Shown here: in pieces, positions 34,476 to 46,085 of the stretch
Numbering within the stretch: position 1 is the stretch's first letter
Layout of the letters: each line of letters opens with the position of its first letter
NCBI GenBank assembly: GCA_001972305.1
Contig: BDDD01002299.1
Location: 124,001-188,000, forward strand
Direction of reading: 5' to 3'
DNA length: 64,000 nt
Origin: Cephalotus follicularis
Lineage: Eukaryota > Streptophyta > Magnoliopsida > Oxalidales > Cephalotaceae
Program-made: the position numbers and the translations under genes
Notes under the pieces: model-generated
What the model was told of the DNA's origin: nothing
What the model saw: only the letters and a program-made list of their open reading frames with translations
The model's database searches: none

Positions 34476-35182
34476 GAAAAAAAAAGACTCCTAAGGGAGC
34501 AAACTAAAAATAACAAAAGACTTCCAAGGAAGCAAAAACCCTGGTCTGCAAACCCGTAAGAACTTGTTAGACCAGACCTAAACTATCGTATCTTGGTCTA
34601 CGAACACATTAGAACTCGCAAAGGTCAAGAAGTAGGCTGAGCACTTTGATACAAGTGCCCCCATGATGGGTTAGAAAGCTCAGTCGAAGTGGTTTGAAAC
34701 ATATCAGACTAGTACGAGATCCTGGTCTACAAACCCATAAGAACTTGTCAGACTAAAAACAAATCTTGATCTGTGAACGCATAAGAAAGCGCAAAAGTCA
34801 ATACTCGTTGGCTGAGTGCTTTGATACAAGTGCCCCCATGGGGGCTAGAAAGCTCAGGCGACATCCAAGTCTCAAATGGACTAAAGCTTTAATACAAGCT
34901 TCTCAAATACTTCTAAGGAAGCGAAAATGATTACCAAGAGGAGCAATCAGAGCAGGGCCTTGATACAGGTCCGCAGCTCTGCCAAGCTTTAATACAAAGC
35001 TTCTCAAAGGCTTCTATGGAAGCAATATGACTCCCAAGGGAGCAGTCCAAGCAGGTTCGCACCTTTGTAGCTTAAAGACTCCTAAGCGAGCACAAGCATT
35101 CAAGGTCTGCTCAAAGCAAGACTACCTCACAAATGCTCCCCTTCCTTTGCAAAGTACAGAAAAGATGGGCCAGGGGGACATA
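34476..35182 (+). other. 3' non-coding part and polypurine tract of the non-autonomous element
   Basis: Repetitive text with alternating CTGGTCTACAAACCCATAAG-like and GAAAGCTCAG segments, no coding frame. It ends with the purine-rich GATGGGCCAGGGGGACATA directly before the 3' LTR. Confidence 0.7.
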
Positions 35183-35659
35183 TGATGTGGGAAAAATTCA
35201 ACTGTTATTAAGGCACTGACACGTGTCTAACATCTCCACTATTAAATGACCTAAAATCATGGTCATAAAGAGGAGATAATGCCAGCCTTTAAAAGATAAG
35301 GAAATGATCAATAAATTAGGCAATTTCCTAGGGACCAATAACTCCACCTCCTTAAAGTTAGCAAAGCAGTTACAATTCAAGAAAAGGATATATGCCCCAT
35401 ACAACGTTTATATGAGGTCTCAGTTTCTTTCAGACTTATACACTTTTCTTCTCTGTCAACACTAACTTTAGCATCGAATGGTTCCCAGGAGTAAAACTCT
35501 TGGGCTTCAACAGTTTATTCACTGTGTGTATAAGGAAGACCAGAGAACGCAGGAAGCAGACCACCGTAAGACACTCTTCGGAGTATCGTCGTCTCTTCCC
35601 CAATAAATAAACCTTCCTCACGCCGGAGGACTATTGTGGAACAATTTTCTGTATCAACA
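35183..35659 (+). repeat. 3' LTR of the 3.4 kb non-autonomous element
   Basis: Begins TGATGTGGGAAAAATTCAAC and ends TGTATCAACA, immediately followed by the ATACT duplication. Confidence 0.9.
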
Positions 35660-35689
35660 ATACTCATCCATATATTATTGATTGTGCAT

Positions 35690-35830
35690 ATATAGTTTTA
35701 TTTATTGTTCGGATATGTTTAAGTTGAATTTCTGAAATGTAAGGTTGTTATTGTGAATCACATGAATTGAACCAATTGTGACTACGCAAACCTCTTTATA
35801 GACTAACCCCGTTACTCATTTACATCACTC

Positions 35831-35871
<41 letters not shown>

Positions 35872-37060
35872 AGCTCCCTCTCAGACTTCTCCTTTTCTAT
35901 ACACATAACACACAAGACACACACACTCTTGCTCCTTGACCACTTCCGATCCATACAACATCCATTGAAGGAAGATTAACCTTCCTACTTGCATCTACAA
36001 CACTTGTTAAGGCTTGCAAATCAATGGATATTTAGACTTAATTCTAACCTCCTTTTTTTGACAGATTGATCAACAAACAAGCTTCAAAGTATTTAGTAGA
36101 CTTGCTTTACCTAAAATACCTAAGATTATACACATTTAAACTGTTATTCATTGGTTGTACTGATTGAAACCTATTGAAATTGATTGTATTGGACATTAAT
36201 TGAGTTTTATGGTTTATTATGACTTTTGACCTAGAAATGATCTAAGGTTAAAATGGATGGATCTAAATTATTACAAATTGTTTTACAAACACTAAACAAC
36301 TTTTACAAACCCCTGGATTTAAGAGAAACTGATTTGCCAAAAAATTAGATGGAAAATCGACGTTTCGGCAAGAACAAACCATTAACTGTTCTGTCTAAGC
36401 GCCGACGCCTTACCTATAGATGTCACCGCTTAGACCAATTATATACTGATACTGTTCGTATGCTCGACCTAAGTGCTGACGCTTAGAGTCCAAGCGGTTT
36501 CACTTAACTTGGGTTTCTTCCCTGTGTTGAAGCGCTGATGCTAAACGCCGATGCTTAAGTCTGGGTGTCACCGTTTAGTGTCTGTTTGACACAACCTAAT
36601 CTAGCCACTAAGCACCAATGCTTGGACTTACAGCGTCGCCACTTAGGAGCCATGTTTTCTACTTTTAAACTATTTTTAATTCGTTTTAAAAATGATTGCT
36701 TGATCAGACCGCACTTGAAAGTGTTTTCTACTTGGTTAGGCAGGTCATGATCGTTTGATAGATCAATTGATTGTGTAGCACTATCAATTGACACGATTGA
36801 CCAACTGGTTTATTGATCGGTAAATTTATTGGAAGGGTGATCTTATACGCTTGGACTTACAACGTCGCCACTTAGGAGCCATCTTTTCTACTTTTAAACT
36901 ATTTTCAATCCATTTTAAAAATAATTGCTTGACCAGACCGCATTTGAGATCATTCAAGCATTTTAATATTGTTTTCTACTTGGTCAGATAAGTCATTATC
37001 GTTTGGTAGATCAATTGATTGTATAGCACTATCAACGGATACGATTAATCGACTAGTTTA
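35690..37060. repeat. Second copy of the dispersed repeat seen at 5.8-7.1 kb
   Basis: Shares the CTACCTAAAATACTTAAGAT-like block, a GTATTGACT/GTACTGATTG block and the GATAGATCAATTGATTGTGT block with the first copy. It has a (CT)n tract at 35841-35869, AAGCGCCGACGC-like motifs at 36390-36640, and an internal duplication (about 36600-36800 repeated at 36849-37030). No gene. Probably LTR material of unresolved lineage. Confidence 0.5.
35841..35869 (+). repeat. (CT)n microsatellite
   Basis: About 14 CT units in an unbroken run. Confidence 0.9.
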
Positions 37061-37426
37061 TTATTATTATTTTTTTGGTGCATTTTGGACAACCAATTTG
37101 TCATACTCAATTTTCTTTACTCAAGAATAAATTGGTAAAGATTCGTTATAACTTATATATCCAAATGAAAACTCTTGAATCCAAACGCATAACTTTTTTT
37201 AAAAAAGTTATGGCACTAAAAAGTTTATTCATTTATTGTCCCGTAAATCATTTATAAAGAAGAATAGTTGCAAAGTGCAAACCTATTTAGAAATAAATAA
37301 TTCTGGTCATTGATATATTCCAATAATTGAGCTCTTCTTAAACTAGGTTTCAGAAAGCCATTGGCTGAAGCATCAAATCAATTTTGACAGCCAAACTGAA
37401 CAAATCAGCTTAGTTTTGTTGATAAC

Positions 37427-37434
37427 TATAAATA
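37427..37434 (+). promoter_or_regulatory. TATA box candidate of the basic/coiled-coil gene
   Basis: TATAAATA about 290 bp upstream of the ATG at 37726. A second, weaker AT run at 37617-37628 and a GCATT pentanucleotide repeat (about 37645-37668) lie between it and the start codon. Confidence 0.4.
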
Positions 37435-37725
37435 CCAAAAAGTCCATGAAACTGTTCATGTCCATTTAACGAGAAGTGAGAGTTTATTGAAAGGGTCAAT
37501 AATTAGCTATCCTTTTTTCATATGCCTTACAACATGACAATATAAAATGTCCCCTAAAAAATCGGGTGATGTCGAGAGGGATTACACGTACTTCGTGCGG
37601 CTTTGAACACTCTGAATTATATATATATCATGAGCTTATCTCTTGCATTGCATTGCATTGCATCGCATCAGTCTTAATTTCTACCATTTATTAGTCTTCT
37701 CTTAGCTTTCCAAAAAAAAAAAAGA

Positions 37726-40700
37726 ATGGAGAAACTGGGTGTTGATGAGAGTGAGACTTCAATCGACTTTGATATGAGCTTGGCAGACATCATGGAACAC
37801 TTGGGCTTCGAAGCCGAAGGTAGGTATCACTTATTTTCACTAGTTTGGTACTTGGGTAGGATTGCTTGATTTAGTTAATTAAAATGATTTCATGATTTTA
37901 TGTAGTCTGTAATATTAAGCTACAATAAAAGCATGTTCATTGATATATGCATAGATAGTCTTGGCAGAGAACTGATACAATTGAAGAATATGGGTAGGTT
38001 AACTTCAAAAAAAAAAGAAAGAAAGTCCAGCTGTTTCACAAAAAAGCAAACAAAGAGAAATGATTTTGTCTCACCTTTTTCTCATCAGCTTTGCAACCAC
38101 ATGTCAAACTCCACCCAGATCTGAGTGTTTGATATGTGCAAAAATCTTCTTTCAAGATCCAAGGCCCAAACCTTGGGAGCAAAAAATGCATTGAAATTAC
38201 AGAGACACTAAATATACCCAGATCTATGAAAGAGAGACACTTGGATCTGTCAAACCCGTTTATTGTATCGTGAAACAATCATTCATTCATTCTCTTAGAA
38301 TTCTGTATGAATTTTCAAGTTGTGAGTTCAAATCTGCAGGTTTTGACAAGGTTGCGAGCTCGAATCTGCCAAAAACCTGCAACTGAACTTAGATTTCCAT
38401 TTTTTGATGTATTATTCTCACGAAAATACTTTCCCGTACACCCAACAAAAACCACAAAATACACTTTTATGAATTAATTTGATTTAGTGCATTTATTGCA
38501 TCTTTCTAATTATAGGTTAATTTGTTATTGATTAATGTCATGGACTGTAACAAAAAACTAATGCCAGTAACAAGTGTTATAATTTTATTGAGTTGAATTA
38601 AAAATGTGGAAGAATATTATTGAGTTAGATTAAAAAACTAACATGTCATAACAAAATGAGCCGGAAGAGATTATCGTAACCTCTGCTGTGGTTATCGGTT
38701 ATTTTTTTTATTTGTTATTTATAACATCATTCTTGTGATATGTCATAATTTTAATAATTCTTGTCAATTATTATTTTTTTAATTAATGACATTATTCTCT
38801 GTTATTTCTTTAAAATATTTATAAAACTGTTTTTCAACCCCCCCCCCCAAAAAAAAGCATGCATTCTTTGGCGTCTGTAAATTCCTTTTAAAAATGTTTT
38901 CTGTCGAAAACACCTAAAAACAGAATTTACTAGTGTTTCTCACAAGTGATTTTTTGATTTACTGGTGTGTTTTACTGTTCTCCGGCTCCAAAAAAAAATC
39001 TAAAAACAACTAATAAAATAATTATTTATATGTGTTTCGTTTTATGGAAATAGTACAAGAAAATGCATTTCGGGGTTGGCTTTTTTGATGGAGAAAATTG
39101 TTTCACGGTAGTTTTTTTTGACGTGTCAAGGGTTTATTTGTTAGGGAAGAGACGATGATATTGCCGAGGATCTCGGACATTCCCCTATCTCCGCCAATAA
39201 TGTAGCTACTTTCCTTTATCTCTTCCTTCAATATCGCCTCTTTCCTTTCGTAGTTGTTGGTTGGGATTCTATCTCCTTAATTGGATAAGCTTAAATCCCA
39301 ACAAATCTGGCAATGATTTTCCCCTTATCCTGTTGATAAGGCTGAGGTCTCCCATTATTGATTGTGACATCTCTGCAGGGGAGAGTTGGTCTGTGCTGTG
39401 GTTCCGAGGATGGAATAAGTATGAGGACGTCCGAGAAGAGGTCCTCAGTTTCTGGGTACAGGAGACCGTATCTCCTGTTCTCCTCCTTATAAATAAATTG
39501 GGCCGAGGGAGTCTTCGGCCCTCACGACACGAATATAGTCTTCTGCCTCTGAGTCCGAGGAGTGTCCTCGGACTTATAGTCTCAATGTGTTGTCAACAAA
39601 AAATAATGAACATTGTCTTTTGGTCCGAGATGGCCATTCTTTGCCATGAGTGTGGTCATCGGCAAGGCTTGCTGATAAGCCTTTAATCCCCCATGGACAG
39701 TTGGTCAAGTCTCCTGTGGACACGTGTCCTTACTTTTATAAGTATATTTTTCCTCCATCACTAACTATTATGTTACCATGTACTGGAGAATTTGTTAGAA
39801 TAATAGATTGAGCATATTTTATAGAATATTAAAATTGAATACAAAACACACATATTTGTAAGCCTTAAAAGATGATAGGTTGATCTTGATAAAATCAATT
39901 GTTTTTATGAGGGCCAAATAGGCTATAATATAATATCTATATTGATTTTACAATATAATATATAATTAAATTTTGAAAATTTTGGAGGGCTGATGACCCC
40001 GTAGTCAATAAAGATCCGCCATTGCGATATACTATGTGGGCCGTATAACTTCGAAATCCTATATCGCTTTAATAAAACTCAAAAACACTTTAGAAGATCC
40101 TAACATCTATTTTTGCATAGACTCCTAGTAATATTAGGTTAAAGCGGGATTGGGGTCAACGACACCTACAACACTATTCTGTATATTCTTGCTTTATATA
40201 TTGACTGCCATGTGACTTGCTACAACTCAATATCATCATTCTTGTTGGATTACACAACCAAAAAATTATTCCAAAGATCTGCACAATTATTTTTTATTGG
40301 GTGAGGAAGGTACTCAAAATTAAAGTGAACATGATAAATTTTTACGTGCAGTCAGTGTATAATCCACGTGATACTAAGTCAATTATATAAAGTTATAAAA
40401 GTATAATTAATTATGTTTATCTTTAATTCATATAATAAATATCATTAATTATACTAATATGTTTGAGTATTATTGATCAAATACATGATTATATAATATA
40501 CTGAGTACACCTTATTCAGTTGGAAATTATAGTATTATAATTAAACTGTAATCAGATGCTATGGTTGTCTCACATGATAGGTCCTACATTTGGGAGAGAA
40601 ATACTTCTATGACATCATTTAATCTAGGTACGTAGTTGATTATCTAATACATACATCATATGATTTGTTTCACATTCTTGCAGATGATGATCAAATACGT

Positions 40701-42706
40701 TTTGAGGAAGAAGGAATCATGAGTCTGCCAAATCAAGGTAGATTATAATATGTACAATAGACTGTTCTAGCGCATAAATGATGAATATATATAGTGCAAT
40801 GAAGCTTTTTTATGTTTTTACCTTTCACACCTCCAGTGGATACAAACGACTGGATTATGAAACAAACAAGTCCAAAGCGGTTGGGAAATTTTCCTCAGGC
40901 TAGCACAAGCAGTGGAATAAACCCAAATACGGCACTTAATGCTAATTTCGGATCATCTATTCAGCTGAGAACCCCTAAAGCTCTAAGCATTAGCGAAGAT
41001 GGAACAAAAGTTCCTATAATTGCAAAAACCAGAGCCCAAAACAAAAAAGAAATTGATAGAAAACATAGAGAAAAAGTTAAGGTAAAAATATATTCGCTTC
41101 TATATACTTCTTTCGTCATTTGCCATCCTTTGATTATTGTTTTGGATAATTTGTCAGATTGGTCCTCAGCGTTTCATATATATTTTTTTGGGTTCCCTCT
41201 TAACCATTATTTTTGCTTGGTTTAGTCATAACTTTTCTTTCTTTATTTTTTTCTTTTTTAGGAGAACATAAAGAGAACGAAGGATGAAAAACACAAGCTT
41301 CATAATGCAAATGGACTCTTGGAGATTGATAATGAATCCTTAAGAAGAGCAACAAATACCACAAATGAATCACTTCAAAAAGCAACAAGCGACAAACAGA
41401 AACTAGACGAAGACATTTGTAAGTTGAAGCACGATACCCAGAATCTACAGCATAACGTTAATTTGTACTCAAATCAACTTGTAAGTGTTTTTCTTTCTCT
41501 TTGTTGCTTTTTAACTAGTTTTAGCTTCAAGTTCTATCTCATGGTAGGTATGTAACCTAGTATGATTTGTTTATGATGTTAGTACAAAAGAAAAATTAAT
41601 TGTGGACTTGCTCCAAAAACTTTTTTTTTTTTTTGACTTCTTTTACACATCAATACATGAAGACAGTAAATAACACCCGAATTCAAATATAACTCACTAA
41701 TTGTTACATTTAACAATAGATGCGAATATCGGTCTTTTTCAATCTTTCACGAATTAACCCGAGAAAAACACACACGAACAATAATAGAGAAATCACAAAC
41801 AAGAACACACAGATATACGTAATTTGGTCCAAATTGATCTACGTTCATGGATTATGCACACAAGGAGATGTTTATTCTTTATCGGTCAAGAATTAGATCC
41901 TTATCAGAATTCTCTCGATTCTCAAATCTTAGAGATTCTTATTTCTAGGCACTGATTATTTCACAGACACAGATTCTTATTTCTAGACACTGATTATTTC
42001 ACAGACACCTTAACAATCCATCTCTCCCAACTGACTAAACTTAAGTTTACAATCATATATAAAGACATATATATAGGAAAACATGAACCCTAATCCTAAA
42101 TTACTTAGTATTACATGTATTGAACTCAACTTGAACCAACTATATAAAAACTCAGTAAATAGAATACACAAATTTAACAATAACTAATTTGATGATGTCA
42201 CAACAACAATTTTTTCCCCTTGATATGTAATGAAAAGGAACTTGTACACTGCACACTTACATGGTTAAATTAAGCATGCTTCAGAAACATTATTTCTTCC
42301 CGAACTTGATTACTAGATCTTCCATAAAAAAATTATTCAGGGTATTAAAAACGTCAACATCCTACATATAGGAAATACATCATCATAGAGCCAATAAGCA
42401 ATTGGTGCATGTACAAAGACACTTTAAGGTTTGAGGTTCAAAACTTCATCCATAATTGGTTGCAATTAGACAATTAAACTTAGTTTATATATTTTAAAAG
42501 TATAAATGGTAGTATAATGGATCTATAATTTTACAATGGCATCTACATTGTTATATTTTGTTATTTCACAGGTGAAATCCAACCTTGTTGATCACCAATC
42601 AGAATTGATACAACTCCAAAATCAAATTTCTATTTTGAAAGAACCTTCCAACAGGAACACTTGGGTGATAGAAAAACAACAACTTGACGAAAAGATTAAA
42701 AATTAG
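37726..42706 (+). CDS. Basic region/coiled-coil protein gene, five exons
   Basis: Exons 37726-37819, 40684-40737, 40837-41081, 41262-41480 and 42572-42706 join in matching phases (1, 1, 0, 0) with GT-AG introns, giving 248 residues. The N-terminus is acidic (SLADIMEHLGFEAEG, residues about 18-32). A Ser/Asn-rich linker follows. Residues about 116-131 are strongly basic (AQNKKEIDRKHREKVK), then a long coiled coil (about 132-230) runs over exons 4 and 5. The layout resembles a bZIP or other basic-helix DNA-binding protein, but the canonical bZIP N-x7-R spacing is not met (His at that position), so DNA binding is only suggested. The TAG at 42704 may be premature: the frame stays open for 22 codons to a GT donor at 42773. 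Intron 1 holds a Retand LTR. Confidence 0.7.
39135..39760 (-). mobile_element. Truncated Retand LTR (copy E) in intron 1
   Basis: On the minus strand it starts TGATGGAGGAAAAATATAC at 39760 and carries GGACACGTGTCC, CTCCGAGGA-like and CGGAGATAGGGGAATGTCC segments in the family's order. About 300 bp of the R/U5 end are missing beyond 39140. It lies antisense to the host gene, and ORFs across it (39261-39686) are LTR sequence, not exons. Confidence 0.75.
41482..42571. other. Intron 4 of the basic/coiled-coil gene
   Basis: 1.09 kb intron. From about 41600 to 42200 it has sequence of repeat character, including a near-exact duplication of ATTCTTATTTCTAG.CACTGA around 41935-42000. No coding frame. 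Confidence 0.5.
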
Positions 42707-42772
42707 AATCATCGATGTGAGGTGCTCAGGTTGCATGTTAATGTTCTAGCCAACACAAACAACAGACAAGAG

Positions 42773-43340
42773 GTATAAGAGAAAGCATGATAAGTTACAT
42801 AGTTCAACACCATTCTCTAATCTGTATGATAAAGTTATCCTTTTCATCATATGTACTTTTACACAAATGGCAGGAGCAAGCCTATTTTAATACTTGCTAC
42901 AATAGGGTTTCAATGACTCTCCTTCATGGCTTCATGCTTATATTTTCTACTAGACTACTCTTATAGTAATGCTAGACAATAAATATAGACTTCTAGAAAA
43001 CAAAAATAGGAAAAAGAGCAAGAAGTGAAAAATCTAGAAATGTCTAGAAGAGAGAGATGTGGAGAAATTTCTAAAAAGAGGATTATTATGGAGACAGATG
43101 GGTGCTCTCTTAACATTTACCTTATCAGTCAATATAACTCAGCTTTAACATGTTATTGAATAATAATTTTATTCTCCAATTTTGATGATATCTGATTATC
43201 CTTTTTGCTCTTTGAAAACTGCAGTGAACATAACATTTGAAGTTGGGATAGCGTGTATATATATAAAACCAAGAGACAAATAGGTGACTTTACGTGATAT
43301 GATTTTAAAGGAGGTGTTTATGCTGGATATTGGCAATAAA
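42773..43340 (+). other. 3' region of the basic/coiled-coil gene, possible last exon and poly(A) signal
   Basis: A plausible acceptor (CTTTGAAAACTGCAG, ending 43224) would join the extended exon-5 frame directly to TGA at 43225-43227. An AATAAA at 43335-43340 follows at a suitable distance. If the TAG at 42704 is used instead, all this is 3' UTR. Confidence 0.4.
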
Positions 43341-43887
43341 CTTCATCACAGTAGCTCATAAAGTTTGGATTGTTGTTGTGATTGTTTTTTTTTTTTTTGC
43401 AATTTTCTGTTGTAATTTTATTTCTTTATCATTGTTGAGAGTTGATTGAAGCAAACTTTTCGTTGCCTTAGAATTTACAGTTCTTCATTCGACATTTTCA
43501 TTATGACATGTATTGACAATAAACTATTACTACATTTATGCATGGAAGAGAATCTTTCCCTTTTATTTATTTATAGTAAACTTTGAATGCTCAAATTGTC
43601 ATGTTTCTAACACAAAAATCCTTAACATATTAAGGTAATATGAACATGAATCACTTGATCATTAACATAAGATTTCTGTTATGTTATTATTGATCGAATA
43701 ACCTTATAAAAAAATTTTATATTTTGATAGATAATAAACAGAATTATGATATCCCTCACTGGATTGTTAAATTATATCAAATTATAATTTTATTTTGATT
43801 TTCAGTTCCATGCTAATTTGGATCAGTATTACTATATTAGAAAATTAAAACGTTTTTTAACATTCATGTATTTTTTTTATTTATTTT
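43341..43887. other. Gene-free AT-rich spacer
   Basis: AT-rich, no coding pattern, no repeat recognised; ends at the LTR of the large Retand copy. Confidence 0.5.
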
Positions 43888-44843
43888 TTATGGAGGAAAA
43901 ATCTGTTTATATTAAGAAGGACACGTGTCCACCCCAGACATGACCAGCTGTCCAGGGAAGATTAGAAGCTTGTCAACCAGCCGTGCCGAGGAACACACAC
44001 ATGACAAAGAAGGTCCTTCTCGGACCAAGAGCCGAGGATCGTTATTTTTTTTAAGAGAACGTACTGAGACCTCAAGTCCGAGGACACTCCTCGGACTTTG
44101 AGTTAGAAGACCACATCCAGGGCGTCGGGGCCGAGGACTTCCTCTGCCCAAACTACCTATCAGACTTGAAACAGGAGACACGTCCTCCACTACACAGAAA
44201 CTGTCAACCTCCTCCTCGGACATATTAAGAAAGGTTTCGTCCTCGGATTAATAAGGACCCGGCATCTTAAGCACCCACTGCTGAGGAGTAAAAGAGGACA
44301 GTAAGAGACATATGATCTCGGCAGCAGTATCATAATCGATTTCCTCCACGATCCTATAATTGAGGACCTCTGCCTTATCTACGGGATAAGGGAATTAACT
44401 CCACCTGATTTGTTGGGATTTGTACTTATCCAAATGAAGAGATAGTGTCATAACCAATTACAAACAAAGGAAACAGCGACATTATTGGCGGAGATCAAGG
44501 GGAATGACCGAGATCCTTGGCATTTCCCTAGGGGATAGCTACAACCTCCGAATTACACGCTCAAACGGTTACAAAACATCACTATAAATACAAGTTCAAC
44601 AGACTGAATAAAGGTCAGCAATTTTTACATTCAAAGGAACATTGTTTCATCTGCACTTTGTCTAACTTGAGCGTCGGAGTGTCCCCGGGAGAACAACCTC
44701 CTGGACTTTTCACAATTTTTTGTTACTTTGTGCAGGTATCCGAGATCGAATTCTTCCTCCAGGCATTCGTGACAAGCGTTTCTCTTAACAAATAAAAGTC
44801 CTCCACGTAGGATACTGTTGAGAGAAGGATTTTTGTATCAACA
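43888..44843 (+). repeat. 5' LTR of Retand copy C
   Basis: About 953 bp from ATGGAGGAAAAATCTG (the expected initial TG appears mutated to TT) to TTGTATCAACA. TATA box TATAAATA at 44583-44590; U3 is rich in CCGAGGA words. An open frame at 44223-43912 on the minus strand is LTR sequence. Confidence 0.9.
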
Positions 44844-44845
44844 GT

Positions 44846-44866
44846 TGGCGCCGCCGTCTGTGGGAA
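44846..44866 (+). promoter_or_regulatory. Primer-binding site of Retand copy C
   Basis: TGGCGCCGCCGTCTGTGGG directly after the LTR. The first bases match the 3' end of plant tRNA-Asp (ending GGCGCCA), the primer usually assigned to the Tat lineage. Compared with copy A there is an extra 3 bases (GCC), which may impair pairing. Confidence 0.65.
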
Positions 44867-44891
44867 ACGCAGCGAAAATTCATTAATAACC

Positions 44892-46085
44892 ATGTCTATG
44901 AGGAAGAACAACTTGGGTGGAGCCACTGGTAGCCAACAGCAGGAGGTTGCAGCTCCTCCCCCAGAGGCCGTCCAAGTGGTGGCCCAAGAACCAGCTCCCG
45001 TCACGGAAGAGCAGCTCAGTCAATTCCTACAAGGATTGGAGCGTGTTATTGATCGATTGCTCACCACCTTAGCCAACCAACAACAGCAAGCAGGGCCCGC
45101 TCAGCAAGTGGTCCGAGGAGTTTCTGGCCCCCACAGGCCAGAGGTGGAGACAAGCCACCCCCGAGGTGCCAGGCGAAACCCATCGAGGGGAGATGAACTT
45201 CCTCTTAGGCGGTCAGGGGACAACAATCCCCTGGGGAGGAGACCTGAGATCAATGCATCTCAGAGAGCTGAGTCCTCGACCGCAAGGGATCACCCCAACG
45301 ATCCTAGGAGAGTGCACCCTCAGCACCAGGCCATGGACGTGGATCATCGGCAGGAGGCCAGGGGAGCAGAGGAGGCTCAGGTACGCTCCAATGCCCCACA
45401 CAGAGCTGGCACGGCCCGAGGAAGCAGGGTTAACCCCCCAGCCTCAGCGGCTGGAGGGTCACGCGTTTCTAGCAGGGCTAGGAACATTGAAGAAGTGGAG
45501 CAAGCAGTAGGCAGAAGACTTGCAGATTTGGAAAGGAGGTTCCGAGGAGTGGAACAGCACAGGGGGCACCTATCCGAGGTGCAAAATATTAATGCCCACC
45601 CCTTCACTGCCGATATAATAGCAGAGCAAGTCCCCAGTGGGTTCCGAAACCCGAGCCTTGATAAGTACGATGGGTCCATGGACCCCATCCAACATGTACG
45701 CTCATACATCCAGGCTATGTGGATGTATCAAGCCTCGGATGCCATGCTCTGCCGAGGATTCCCAATGAATTTGATTGGAGCTGCCCAGTCATGGTACTTT
45801 ACCTTGGCGAGGAATTCAGTGAAGAGCTTCGATCAGTTTACGGAACTGTTCGTGACGAAGTTCTTCAACAGTACCACGCAGAGGAAGAACTCCACCCACC
45901 TCATCAACGTGGTGCAGGGTAAGGATGAATCACTGAGGGATTACCTCACCAGGTTCAACAAGGAGTCACTCACAGTGAAAGACCTGGAGCCCTCCTTTGC
46001 TCTGGCAGCCCTCAACAATGGACTGAGAAGTAATTCATCATTCACCTTTTCTCTGTTGAAGAAACCGGCCAAGGACATGGCATAA
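44892..46085 (+). pseudogene. gag: Retand copy C gag (capsid/nucleocapsid precursor)
   Basis: 397 codons from the ATG at 44892. Residues 1-70 are the variable leader (PPPEAVQVVAQEPAPVTEEQ). A basic, Arg-rich middle follows, then the retrotransposon gag core from about residue 250 (PIQHVRSYIQAMWMY, AAQSWYFTLARNSVKSFDQF, DESLRDYLTRFNKESL). The product would form the virus-like particle that packages the element RNA. The frame stops at TAA 46083-46085 in the middle of a conserved segment and continues open in the same frame behind it, so this stop is a lesion and not the natural gag end. Confidence 0.9.

Larger units (their letters stand above)
32224..35659 (+). mobile_element. Complete non-autonomous Retand-type element (3.4 kb)
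   Basis: Flanked by the exact duplication ATACT (32219-32223 and 35660-35664). It has two LTRs of 480 and 477 bp, a PBS-like TGGCACCGTCTGTGGGAA at 32706 and a polypurine tract ending at 35182. The interior keeps a gag-like N-terminus, then only tandem repeats and a non-coding 3' part. The 3' part shares the CAATGTTCATGTCCT...CCTCTGAACAGCC block with 50.62 kb of the autonomous-type copy. No protease, RT or integrase. The intact cis signals suggest it was mobilised in trans by a relative of the 43.9 kb element. Confidence 0.9.

Noticed and set aside
39261-39686. 141-residue ORF as an extra exon of the host gene
   Set aside because: It is reverse-oriented Retand LTR sequence in intron 1.
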